This document shows, in pieces, positions 33,401-43,200 of a stretch of DNA of 64,000 nt. The DNA comes from Liolophura sinensis (taxonomy: Eukaryota > Mollusca > Polyplacophora > Chitonida > Chitonidae), in NCBI RefSeq assembly GCF_032854445.1, contig NC_088301.1:33464402-33528401 (forward strand), in the 5' to 3' direction. The notes below the pieces were generated by a model. That model was not told where the DNA came from, did not search any database, and saw only the letters and a program-made list of their open reading frames with translations. Made by a program: the position numbers and the translations under genes. Each line of letters begins with the position of its first letter. Position 1 is the first letter of the stretch.

Positions 33401-36400
33401 GATCACAGTTTCTCACTGGGCAAAGCGCAGCATCATCAAGCTCGTTGATCAATTTGCGGGAATGCAAATGACCGGCTAATTGCCTCAGTGATAAACTTGA
33501 CCTAATTACACAAGGATTTAAACGCTAACTGTCTCCTGGCTGTGTGGTATGCCACAGATGTGTTTTGTGTAGTTGAACGGCGAAGATGACTGATGTCGGG
33601 AAATTGACATTAGGCAGATCGTGCCAGGTTTGCATTGCTCACACCAGGCAATCATGTCAGAGTTCGATCCCAGATTACTTTAGAATTGGTAATGCACTAA
33701 CGACTACGAAGAATGTAGGTTTTCTGATTAAGTTGGTTAGGTATCTATACATGGACACCATTATGGTAACCCGAAGTGACACCACATAAGCCAGCAATAC
33801 AGGCTTGAACCCTGGCATAGCAGCATTAGCAGCTATATTTTTGATGTTTTTTAGGTCATAACCTAAAAACTATATCAAATACAAAAGTAACTCTTACAGA
33901 TTTATAATCCAGACGTCAAGCAGTACTAAACAGTGTGTTTATTTAATCATTATGAGCAGTTTTTAGACTTGACCTACTTTTAAGCTAATTTCATTGGTCA
34001 GTTACAGCGCAACTTGCATAACAAACAAAAAGTTTTTGTACAATATAGGCACAGCCATACACCTAAAACTTGCAAGTAAAATGTCATCCAAAGATCATTA
34101 GCCGATTTACAGAAAAAGATGGTTTAAGCCATCCCAAGATCATTAGCCAATTTACAGAAAAAGATGATTTAAGCTTATCATTAAAATTCAAAATGGCTGC
34201 TAAATCACGTGCCTTGCGAAACAGCACAAAATGTCAAAATATGCTTCATATGTTGGCTATTAAAAATGCCAAGTTTGTTTTTTTCTACCTTTACCAGTTC
34301 TGGAGATATTGCAGTTTTACGAGCCGACTATGAATAAAAATAACAAGTTTTTAACGCAGTTTAATGCCAAAACTATCAGTCATAGCTGTGCGGTCTTAAA
34401 AATGAAGATCTGTGGTTGATCTATCCACTGACAAATTTTCAGCTTCATAGCTAATGCGGTGTCCGATCACCTGACATTTGAAAAATGACACTGAAATGAG
34501 CTATAATTGCAATTTAAAGAAAAACTAAAACCACAGAGGCCAAACTACAGCTAATTGCTATTTTGTTTTTTCAAAATTCATCCACAGGTCATCACATGAT
34601 CAAAACGACCAGTAGCTTCCACACTTCTCGACCGATTTGCACAAAATTTTCAATCCTGATACCCCCAGTAGTCTTGTACATGCATATCAATTTTAAATGC
34701 AATTGGATCAGCGGTTCTGGAGAAGAAGTGTTTTTTTGGATTTCCATACTGCTCCAATATGGCCAAAAAGTGGGTCACAGATGAGTAAAATTTCAAAAAT
34801 TGTCTGAGCAAGAACAAGAGTCTTCCAAACGAAGCTTGAAAGCCTAATTAAACACAAATTAGGCTTGGAAGCCTCATTACACACAGATGAATATAATAAT
34901 TCCATTTTTAATTGCAAATGAAGAAATTTCAAGAATCAGAATAAAAAAAATAAAAAAAATTCCAAGACCCTTTACTTGAAGCTGCCAGTCTGTACCTCTG
35001 TGGTCATAATGAGACAGCTGGCATTTGGGTTGATGGTGACGTCCCCAGTCATCAAGCCTACATCCTGGAACTCCTCCATCATTTCCCTATACTTCTGGTT
35101 GCTGAGGGCTTTGATTGGTGTTGTGTAGATCACCCTTTGTTTGCTCCTTAGTGACATAGCTATAGCATACCTGAAACATGTGCAAGGTGTCTTAATTAGG
35201 GAATTACATGTAAGTTATTTTTAACCTTGAGCCATGGGTATCCGGTTGAAATTATACAATCAAAGCTTAAATCCCCATATACCTTTCTCAACACACAGAT
35301 GATTATACTGTTATAATCTTGACTGGTAAAGGACATCAAAATTAACCAATTAAAATGTAGAAAATTTTTATTATTTAAATCTTTAGATTTCTGTTTTTTG
35401 ATTTTAGATTTGTCGTAGACAGTTGAGATTCATGTCCCCAGTCTGACTATAGGCTGTTCCCATATACGCGTGCACTGGTACTACACAGACATCATTCAAT
35501 ATGAAGGCAGACTTAAGTTATCGGCAAAATGCACTTTGATGCTGACAATGTCAAATGTCTGGAAGACAACTGCAGGTAGACAATTAGTTATTTGCACATT
35601 TCTAAAAACCAATCCAACTGTGCCCTCACTGATGTGATACCAGTTCCACTAGACACCTCTGAATGCTATTGGCCAATATGTTCTAGAGTTCTTATGACCA
35701 TAATGTTACAATCAAAGATGACAAAGTACATTTCCTGGTAACAGATACACACGAAGTCAAAACTTTAATGCACCATACTTTTTGACAAAACCATCCTTAA
35801 CACTTATCTTCTTAAATATGGAATTACACAAATTAGCAATTCACACCAACAATTTTGTAATTTATACTTCTGCTAATAGCAGACAAGCAGACCATAAATT
35901 GATGGAACATCTCCCTCACTTTACTGTGCTTTACCTGTACGCAAAACCTGAGCTTAATATGTGCAATACTTTTTGATGTATCATCTTAACATTTACCTTA
36001 ACGGTGATTCCAAAACACAAAACAGTCATCAATTTTGTAATGTAGAGAAAACAACGCAGCGAAGCACCCTAGGCATCAACAGTGGGATATCCCCTCATAT
36101 TATTTAATTAATGTCCCCATTATGCTTTACATGTCCACACTTAAATGTGCTATAAATTCTCCAAAGATATATCCACACAGTGTCAACAAGGTAATTAAGT
36201 GAGTTGAATGCATCCCACAGTAGCACATCAAGCCATACACTACTGTATTCAAAGCAACAGTCACAGAGTACAGACCTTATAAACTAATGAACTTCATGCT
36301 CTTTTTACTAAATCGACCAATTTTCTAATCACCGCTCCGAATATCCATGTGAAGTTATTGTGAGATCTTTAATCCCTAAAAAGCGCCCTTGTTGAGTAAC

Positions 36401-37789
36401 AGGTGTACTCGCCCATGTACGACTTGTCATAAAAGCGAAAGGCAAGTTTTCTTTGGTGAACTTCATGCAAGACAAGAAAATTGCTTATTGCCACCTAGGC
36501 CTTGAAAATAATGTCAAGCCAAAAATCCTGAAAAGTTTCAGTCCAGGAATGGGATTGAGCCGATGGCTTGTGTGACAGTGAACCAGCAACTGAAACACAG
36601 GCACCATAACTGTTCGGCCAAGGCCCATTACTAGCTGTAAACGGAACATATTCCAAAAAAGAAAAAAACAACATACTCAGCCACAACAGTTTTTCCAGCT
36701 GACGTATGGGCAGACACCAACACAGACTGGCTGTTCTCTAGACACAACACAGCTTCCTTTTGAAACGGATCAAGAATGAATGGGTACTCCTTTGCTGGCT
36801 TTTCTACTGAAGGTTTAAGGGGAACAAACTCTGCATCTGGTGGGATAGCAACCTATAACAATGGATACAATATCTAAGTCATATCCTTATTTTATTTCCG
36901 TGAAGTACATGTATTTATTTATTTATCTGAGTAGTGTTTTTCACCATACTCAAGAATATTTCACTCACATGATGTAGGCCAAGATTATGGTTGGAGAACT
37001 TGGGCAGGGCCAGGGGAACCCACAACCATCTCCAGACCTTCCAACATTTCCATGAAGTAGTAGGACAGTTTAAGTGTTATCAGGCTGAGGACGTCAAACC
37101 TGAACCCCTCCTATTCCACAACACATACATACTGCAAATCTTCAACCTTTTTGACTACTAAAGTACTTTTTTCAATTGAATTTAAACACAGAATTATTTT
37201 GAAAATGATGCCAAAAATAATTTGTTTTTACTCATTAAAAATGAAAGCTTCATAAAACTGGGGAAATTATATCTCTACACCCAATAGTTCTCTCAGAATG
37301 ATTCAAAATATTGGTTGCAGAGGTGGTTGAAAAGGTTGAAGAATTAGGGTATACTGAAATCAAGTATATAAATATTTGTAATTTCCTCCAAATGTTGAGC
37401 AAAAAGTCAAAGCTAACATTTTCCAATTCTTTAGTATTCCAACAGTAATCTTTGAAGTACCAGGGTTAGATGTACTGACGTAATTATCCAATAAGAAAAA
37501 CAAGCCAGGTCAAAGGTTAAAGCTGTCATTACCTCATGTAAACAGGCCTCCACTGTATCAACTCTATGAATCTGGATACGTGGCATAACCTCTGTCAGAC
37601 TGGAGAAAAATAGTTTCAACATTAAGGGCACATCCTTGCGTGAATGATATTGGCTACATATAAAGAGATAACTAAGTTACACCTTGGTCATAAAAACAGT
37701 TCAGGTCAACTTGATATACGCCTAAACATATATACATTTACAGTGGACATAAAGTAAATGGTGATATGGTTACCATGGCAACCACAAAA

Positions 37790-37843
<54 letters not shown>

Positions 37844-39423
37844 TATATGAAACATTCTCACTTCTGTATCTGTGCATTAAACGAAAAGTAAAACAAAAAA
37901 ATTAGTTGCCACACAAGCACAGAAAAAACAACTAAAAGATCAAAAAATCACAATACCATTAAAACTAACAGTCTAAATAGCTATCGAAAACCAACAGATG
38001 TACTATAATGTGTAGGTATGGTTGAAACATTTGAGGACACATTCCACAGACCTGATCTCTTCCTTGATATCTGCTTTGAACTTTTTGGCTGTCTTCTCTT
38101 GCACATTTTGTTCACTCTGTGGTCGTTTATCAGTGATACTACGGAGAAGATCTTCAGCCCTGTAACAATCATAAAAAGCTTGTTTTAAACACAGAAAAAC
38201 TTCAAAATCAACACAACCATTTCACAATAATTAAAACAGTTGTGTGGTAAGACAGATGTGTTTATATATTATATATAAATTACCCCCCACCCCCACCCCA
38301 ATATAATAATTCATAATTTCTTGCTAAGCAACTGAATTTGTATGTTGCAATTCTTTTTTTATTATTTCAACAAATGCTATTATCAAGTTTCTCTTGAAGA
38401 TAAACAAATAAAGATAAATATCAAGTATTATAATTAATGCAAACTGATTAGACATTTTTCTGTCAAGCAGTTGCTGCACACAATTTGGATGGGCACCTCT
38501 GGTCATGTGCATTAACAGGGGATGTAGACAGGTTTTTAGAAGGTTGAGCTGATGTTTAAATACTTAAAAACACCAGCATATGGGACAAATATAGTTTCTG
38601 TTTATTTATTCAATTGGTATTTTACGCCATAGTCAAGAATACTTTACTTATATGATGGCGGACAGCATTATGGTGGGAGGAAAAAGGGCAGAGCTCCGAG
38701 TAAACACTGCCCATCCAAAAGTTGCCAGCAGACCTTTCGGCTTTCGGCTTTAATGAGCTTGCATTTTAGCAATCTCGCAAGTTCACGCTGGTTGAGACAA
38801 TACTGGGTGGGGCTATCGCAAATTAACGCTACTAAAAGGCGTGAATGTCCTGTCGGGCCGACAGATCCCACTAGGTGAGATGTCTATTCTGTCCAGCAAG
38901 TAACGTAAAATCTCTCCTTTTAACTGCATTAGTTTGCGAAAGCCCCCACCATCTCTTGTTCATATCCGTGTGAACTCGCGGTACTCGACTTATAATGGGA
39001 ATATGTGAAGTCAGCCACTAAATTTGAACTCTCTCCCAAGGAAGTTTTCCAGAGGAGTTCTAAAAATGTTTTAAAGTTCTACAATGCTTATCAGCAGAAT
39101 AATTAACAAGTGATACTCACTACATAGCCATCCTTTGGCATGGAAGGTGGGGGAGAGTGTGGGCAATGGCAGCAACAGGAGCTTCACATGTCACAAAGTG
39201 AAAGCACGTTGCCGGAGGATGGCACTGCATTGCAACAACAACAGTGTGATCACACAAAAAAACAGTCATACGAGTGTACCTACCTTTCTTGGTCAGATCT
39301 TTTACCAGTTGTCTCTTGGGATACCGGCCGTTTCTTCTTTCCAGAACTCTGGGATTTCTCATTTGTTTTTTCTTCATTTTCGCCAAATACAGAAAATAAA
39401 TCTTCTCCGCCAAATGTGTCCAT
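18451..39423 (-). CDS. MTREX: MTR4 exosome RNA helicase (SKI2-like DExH)
   Basis: Nuclear 3'-5' RNA helicase that feeds RNA to the exosome in TRAMP and NEXT-type complexes. 26 exons, high to low: 39284-39423, 38052-38159, 37533-37599, 36677-36852, 34996-35170, 31569-31659, 30936-31060, 29951-30049, 29503-29608, 29063-29197, 28732-28811, 28123-28233, 27763-27864, 27007-27132, 26408-26558, 25956-26128, 25334-25405, 24922-25047, 24121-24231, 23365-23457, 22102-22197, 21098-21262, 20645-20807, 19984-20146, 19049-19153, 18451-18503. All phases agree except exon 22 (+1). About 1,036 residues, close to the usual length. Motifs: SAHTSAGKT (Lys159), DEIH (244-247), SAT (275-277), [23 protein letters not shown] (513-522); a KOW-type segment [13 protein letters not shown] lies in the arch; the end is [10 protein letters not shown]. 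Start Met fits the acidic [11 protein letters not shown] terminus. Head-to-head with TXNDC12. Confidence 0.97.
19690..19890 (+). repeat. Dispersed repeat fragment in MTR4 intron
   Basis: It contains CAAAATTTCATCCAAATCTG, then ACAGACAGAAGACAGACAAA and the end CATAACCTCCTTTGGCAGAG. I recognise this as the style of a widespread invertebrate interspersed repeat. A diverged relative with GACAGACAGACGGAAATGCT lies near 60040-60140. The class is undetermined. Confidence 0.55.
21098..21262 (-). pseudogene. MTREX: MTR4 exon 22 with +1 frameshift
   Basis: The exon has normal acceptor and donor (GTAAGA). The frame from the acceptor reads to MDELKC (Cys848). The expected continuation, [23 protein letters not shown], is present but one base out of frame: the minus strand reads TGTCTGGAAGCG where TGT-CGG-AAG is expected. 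Exon length is 165, while flanking phases require 164. The surplus base is best placed at plus position 21183. Taken literally, the protein ends 14 residues later and loses the last ~190 residues. Everything else in the gene is intact, so a sequencing or assembly indel, or a segregating allele, is more likely than a dead gene. Confidence 0.85.
21480..22040 (+). repeat. About three tandem ~180-bp monomers (family C)
   Basis: Marker TAATTTACGGTACT occurs at 21701 and 21885 (spacing 184), with a diverged match at 21531 (spacing 170). Each monomer also holds a 'CTTTTTAAGATA' type block and a 'CAAA-CT-GCT-AA' block. Related single or double units occur at 15535-15800 (inverted) and 35755-36200. 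It lies in the MTR4 intron between exons 21 and 22. Satellite-like arrays like this are often carried inside non-autonomous transposons. Confidence 0.75.
23475..23572 (-). mobile_element. SINE family 1, tail and core only
   Basis: A long (TTTA)n tail is followed by the core (GGTGTTTCACGCTGTACTC, AATATTTCACTTATATGATG, GCGGCCAGCATT) and then stops. It is 5'-truncated, in an MTR4 intron adjacent to exon 20. Confidence 0.85.
24322..24516 (-). mobile_element. SINE family 1, old diverged copy
   Basis: Recognisable blocks: AATACTTCACCTATGTGAAG, GGCAGCCAATATTAT, GTCAGCATGATCTGGACTTG and GGTGAGAGTTTCCTG. The many substitutions imply an older insertion than 241-507 or 16075-16333. Confidence 0.75.
27487..27708 (+). 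mobile_element. MITE-like element, family B copy 2
   Basis: Best-preserved copy. The left end TAATTCTTCAACCTTTTCAA is matched by the inverted right end around 27681-27706 (reading TAAATCATCAAATTTTTCGA on the other strand, then CCAC on both), so the element has terminal inverted repeats of about 24 bases and is about 220 bp. It has no open frame and lies in an MTR4 intron. Confidence 0.8.
30378..30616 (-). mobile_element. SINE family 1, near full length
   Basis: Tail, core, body (CCACAGGTTGCTGGCAGGTC) and head (TTGGTGAGAAGCTCCTGGGT ... CTTGGCCACAGAGGCACC) are all present, with moderate divergence. It lies in an MTR4 intron between exons 7 and 8. Confidence 0.88.
31380..31500 (-). mobile_element. 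SINE family 1, truncated
   Basis: A (TTTA)n tail with GACTGGTGTTTTACGGTGTA, then a diverged core and GGTCAGCATTATGGGGACC before similarity ends. It is in the MTR4 intron next to exon 6. Confidence 0.8.
32345..33015. repeat. Two-copy tandem duplication, period about 346 bp
   Basis: Block GACGTCCTCATCATGAATC at 32382 recurs as GATGTCCTGATCACAAGTC at 32728; TGTAGGTCACGTGACAG recurs as TGCAGGTCAGGTGACAG; the GGCCAATTTACTATATTTTGG end recurs as GGCAGATTTACCACATTTGG near 32960. The copies are clearly diverged, so the duplication is old. Confidence 0.8.
34087..34175. repeat. 45-base direct duplication
   Basis: The unit beginning AAGATCATTAGCC at 34091 recurs at 34136 and continues with TTTACAGAAAAAGATG; only a few substitutions separate the two. 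Confidence 0.85.
35755..36200 (+). repeat. Family C repeat, about two ~180-bp units
   Basis: CAATTTTGTAAT recurs at 35851 and 36031 (spacing 180). Adjacent blocks (GAGCTTAATATGTGCAATAC, CTTTTTGATGTATCA, CTTAACGGTGATTC) match the monomers at 21480-22040. It lies in the MTR4 intron between exons 4 and 5. Confidence 0.65.
36909..37046 (-). mobile_element. SINE family 1, truncated
   Basis: (TTTA)n tail, core (CATACTCAAGAATATTTCAC) and body (GGGGAACCCACAACCATCTC, CCAGACCTTCC). The head is missing. It lies in an MTR4 intron beside exon 4. Confidence 0.85.
37137..37352 (-). mobile_element. MITE-like element, family B copy 3
   Basis: Inverse orientation to copies 1 and 2: ends ATCTTCAACCTTTTTGACTA on the left and GGTTGAAAAGGTTGAAGAAT on the right are inverted repeats of each other. 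Internal blocks (AGCTTCATAAAACTG, AATTATATCTCTACACC) match the other copies. Confidence 0.78.
37794..37850. repeat. (AT)n microsatellite
   Basis: An almost uninterrupted TA dinucleotide run of over 50 bases with one TACA interruption. It lies in the MTR4 intron between exons 2 and 3. The length is likely to be polymorphic. Confidence 0.95.
38600..38735 (-). mobile_element. SINE family 1, truncated
   Basis: Tail TTTATTTATT, core (TTTTACGCCATAGTCAAGAA), GGCGGACAGCATTATGGTGG, then a shortened body. It lies in MTR4 intron 1. Confidence 0.85.
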
Positions 39424-40218
39424 GTTGGCTCTAACGAGGCCACCAGCCCATCTTATGAATTAATTTTGGGCCCACTACCGTTTGGGTCCAGTCCAGTACT
39501 TGGGTTCGCACCAACTTTCCTATTCTAAGCCGCCGCTTTGCATTTAAATTCAACCCTCGCCCTTTCCCCTTTCTCCACGCCCCCGTCCCCGTCCCTAATA
39601 TTTATTTAGTTTCGTTTCATGATGAATGTATCTGTATGTATGTATGTATGTGTGTATGTTTATAATGACCACAATATCAGGTTTTGCCCCTTTCAGTAAT
39701 AATGTCTGCTGCATGGGGGTTACAGACAAAAATCACTAGGATGTTAACCCTGCGGGATGGTGCAGCCTCTGCTGAGGAAATCATACATGCAACTGGAATG
39801 AATATCGACGGAGTTTACTATGTTGCCATAACATTCAAAGGAATAAACATTTTTCAAATACTGTAGTAAAATATTTAATAGGATTATATACATTGCGTTG
39901 TATGAAAAAGCCAGCAATTTATTTGGCGCTGTAATACTGATATGACACTTTTTCGCTTGTTTTTTTATTCTTTATTTATTTATTTATTTTGTTTGGCTTG
40001 GTAAAAACCTGACTTGAAAGTCCACACATGTTCCATATTATCCACAGATCTACCCTCATGCATAGTAGCGTGAGGTACTCTTCCGATTGCAGGAGATTTC
40101 TCTGCAATTTTTCGGCAAAATTTAACATGGTGGCATATGTTGACCGGGACAGTTTTCGTTGACAAAGCTGGATGCTCGTTTCCGATTGTTGTCACGTTGC
40201 TAGTTCTGAGCGAGGAAG
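39424..40218. promoter_or_regulatory. Head-to-head MTR4/TXNDC12 promoter interval
   Basis: Only 795 bases separate the two start codons, which face away from each other. The MTR4 side is C/G-rich (pyrimidine-rich CCTCGCCCTTTCCCC-type sequence around 39550-39595, with several CpGs). The middle has a TGTA/TGTG microsatellite (39631-39660) and a TTTA run near 39970. No TATA box was evident for either gene. Shared promoter use is inference from spacing and gene orientation; both genes are housekeeping types. Confidence 0.55.
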
Positions 40219-43200
40219 ATGGCGGGAAGCAACGTGTTGGCGTGTTTGTCAGTGACGTTGTGTGTGTCTCTCTCGCTTGCCAATGATCTCGCCCGAGGTA
40301 AGCATTTTAACTAACTCCTAATTTAGAGAGGTGTTCAGTATGGAAGGGTTTGAGGATACAAAACCGATTAATTAATATATATCAGCATATAATTGGTTGT
40401 GAAATCGCGACGTACAAGTGTCAAATTTTCGGTGACAGCACTGTAAAAGAATCAAAGTGATTGAAGGTTCATGACCTCGCAGTTCGCAGTGCTTCTTTTT
40501 TGACTTTTCGGACACACGATCGAGTTGCAGGTTCGATCCCAGCATCGGACATGGATTTTTTCCCAAGCCTCTAGTTGAGTGTTATACAGGCCTATATAAT
40601 TCCGTTGGACAATTGAAAGACTGTCATGAGTTCAATTATTTGATTGGTTTGAGTGAGTGAGTGAGTGCTTGGGGTTTAACGTTGTACTCAACAATTTTTC
40701 AGTCATATGACGATGAAGGAATCATTAGGGTGCATGTACGTGTAATGTGCCTCCTTGTTGCAGGACGGATTTCCACCGCTCTTTTATTTAGTGCTGCTTT
40801 ACTGAGACTACTTACCGAAGGCAAGTAAGCCGCCCCCGCCCGAGCCATTATACTGATACGGGTCAACCAGTCGTTCCACTGATTGGTTTGAAGTGCAGAA
40901 CCGGATAACGATGCAAGGCGCCTGAGAATGGCGAAGTAAGGTATAATCAGGGATCAAACTAGGGATGAACCTTGCCTTTGGGTCCACAGTTTCCTAATAC
41001 CCACCTCAGCCCTGCTGTTGGTATCATGGCCAGGCCATACACCCGCGGTCCGGCCGTCATACATGCAAGGACCTAGCCCATATCTATGGCTAACCTTAGT
41101 AGTCTAACCTGGTCCATCTAGACATTCATCCCATCTCTCGTCCTTCCCACTCTGCTCATTTACATGTAATTTTCCGGTGAAGTTTCTAATACTCTTAAAA
41201 AACTAATTAATGCTGCTTGGTAGTCACATTGGTAGTCACATTGACTGTTAAAACTTCCTAAAACTTCCTCGGCATTAGGTGCCTCGCATTAGGTGACATC
41301 CATTATAAAGTGTCACATGACCAGAAGTAGGTTATGAAATGCAACGGAGTGTTGGCATTTAAATCCTCGAGAAAACTGATATATATTTTCATCACAGGGT
41401 GCAACAACAACTTCAGTCTTCTTAAGTCAACCCCGAAAGGCATAAAAAAGTACTTGTATTTTAAGTGCAGGTAAATTTGGGTACCGTCAGCACGGACTTC
41501 ATTGAGACTGATCGGTTCCATCAAATTGAAGTTCGGAACAGTGCATCAATTTTTTGGAAAGGCACAGTGGACACAGTGTTACGAAGAATGTCAGACTTTT
41601 TAACTGGCATGTTTAGTCGTTGGCCTACCTTGTTAGAAAGAAACCTGATGATAAAATCACAACCTCAGTTTGATGTTTCCCTCCGCGTCTATTTTTGGTC
41701 TGGTTTTGATATTGCTACCTCTACTCTTGTTGATGATTTGTACTTAATATATTTTTTGTTTTCCATCCCTTCAAGAGTAACAGCACTGAATGTAACTTTA
41801 GTTCTTATGTTCATTTCAACTTACCCAGATGAAGTAAACTCTATATAATGGCATTGACCATACGTGTGTTCATATTTCCAGGCTGGGGTGACAAAGTTGA
41901 TTGGGTCTCTCTTGAAGAGGGACTTAAAATTGCCAAGGAAGAGTAAGTTGAATTTTATGCCTATAGGTCTAGATGGATTGTACATCCCATCGATTATTAG
42001 TAATTGTTTGTCTAGGTTACCATATATCTCCAAACGCAGTTTTATAACACCTGTCAGATGAAGTCTCCTTGATTCACAGAATTGGTGATCATTGGAATAA
42101 ATTTTGTTCTAAAGTATTCAGTTTTGTGAAAGGCTTGTAGGGAAAATTCAAGCTGTGTTTTCTATGATGTCATCTAATTTTTCATTTGATTAAACTTGAA
42201 ATTAAGGTTAAAATTTTGTACTCTCTTTTCAGAAATAAGCCTCTTATGGTGATAATTCATAAGTCTTGGTGTGGAGCTTGTAAAGGTAAAACATTACTTT
42301 GTCATTTCTTGTTGAAAATACTGATAAGTGGCTGTAGTATTTCCAGGTAATTTGACCTATATGTTCCGTTTTTGCAACAGCTGCCTATGTTGTGGGTTGG
42401 ATAGGTTTTTTAAACTACTATTCTATACATACTCAACTGGTTAAGGAAGCAACAGTGACGCAACATGTTAAAATTTAAGATGTTGTATAGGATGTTTGAA
42501 AGAGAAAAAAAAGAGAACAGTGCAGTATTACATGTAATTGTGTTACTGTAAGGGTATCACTATCGGAGAGTAAAGATGAGAAACAACTGTCTTGTTTAAC
42601 TGGCAGATAAGCCTTACACAATATCAAACAAAGAAACACGAAGACACTTGAATAAGTTCAATACATATATTTTAACAAAATAGGCAAATAATACAACTGA
42701 CAATAATATACAAAACAATACAAATAATTACAAATATATGTATATAGTCTTTTACAGCATTCAAATCCAGATGGAATATTCCGGATTCCAAAGGACAGTC
42801 AGTCCATGTAAATATAGAATCAACAGTTAAAGGTGGAGAAAACATAAACATGACATAAAGTTCAGATGAAAGAGTGCGAAAAGTTATTCCTCGATGTTGT
42901 CTTCAATATTTTTTCCGATTGTTCCTTGAGGAGAGAAAGACATTTGAAAATAATTTTTGTAGGGTGGGTATTTGGGACCACCTTTTGGTATTTATAGTCT
43001 TTGTTTAATAATGTCATAAATGAGGATGTAACACAGGTTTAATAAATATTATTGCACTAGAATTTGTTCTTTTCACCTAACAAATGTATTAAACCTCAAT
43101 TTGGATCATATTTATATTTTTAACATGTTAATAAATATTATCATAATTTAGGTCAAATGCGTATGTTTTGATATAGATAACAAATTTACATTCAAATAAA

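Larger units (their letters stand above)
31660..34995. other. Largest MTR4 intron examined (between exons 5 and 6)
   Basis: A 3.3-kb intron with no coding signal. It holds the 346-base tandem duplication (32345-33015), an AATAC microsatellite (about 33015-33035), a 45-base direct duplication (34087-34175) and a short perfect hairpin (AAGCCTAATT...AATTAGGCTT, about 34844-34870). Confidence 0.7.

Noticed and set aside
39120-39443. 107-codon frames on both strands around MTR4 exon 1
   Set aside because: They are shadow frames over exon 1 and its donor; the [10 protein letters not shown] frame matches MTR4 and splices in phase.
41465-41848. 127-codon open frame in TXNDC12 intron 1
   Set aside because: It is the longest frame in that intron but shows no domain, no conserved motif and no consensus splice joining to TXNDC12 exons; it may be decayed repeat sequence.
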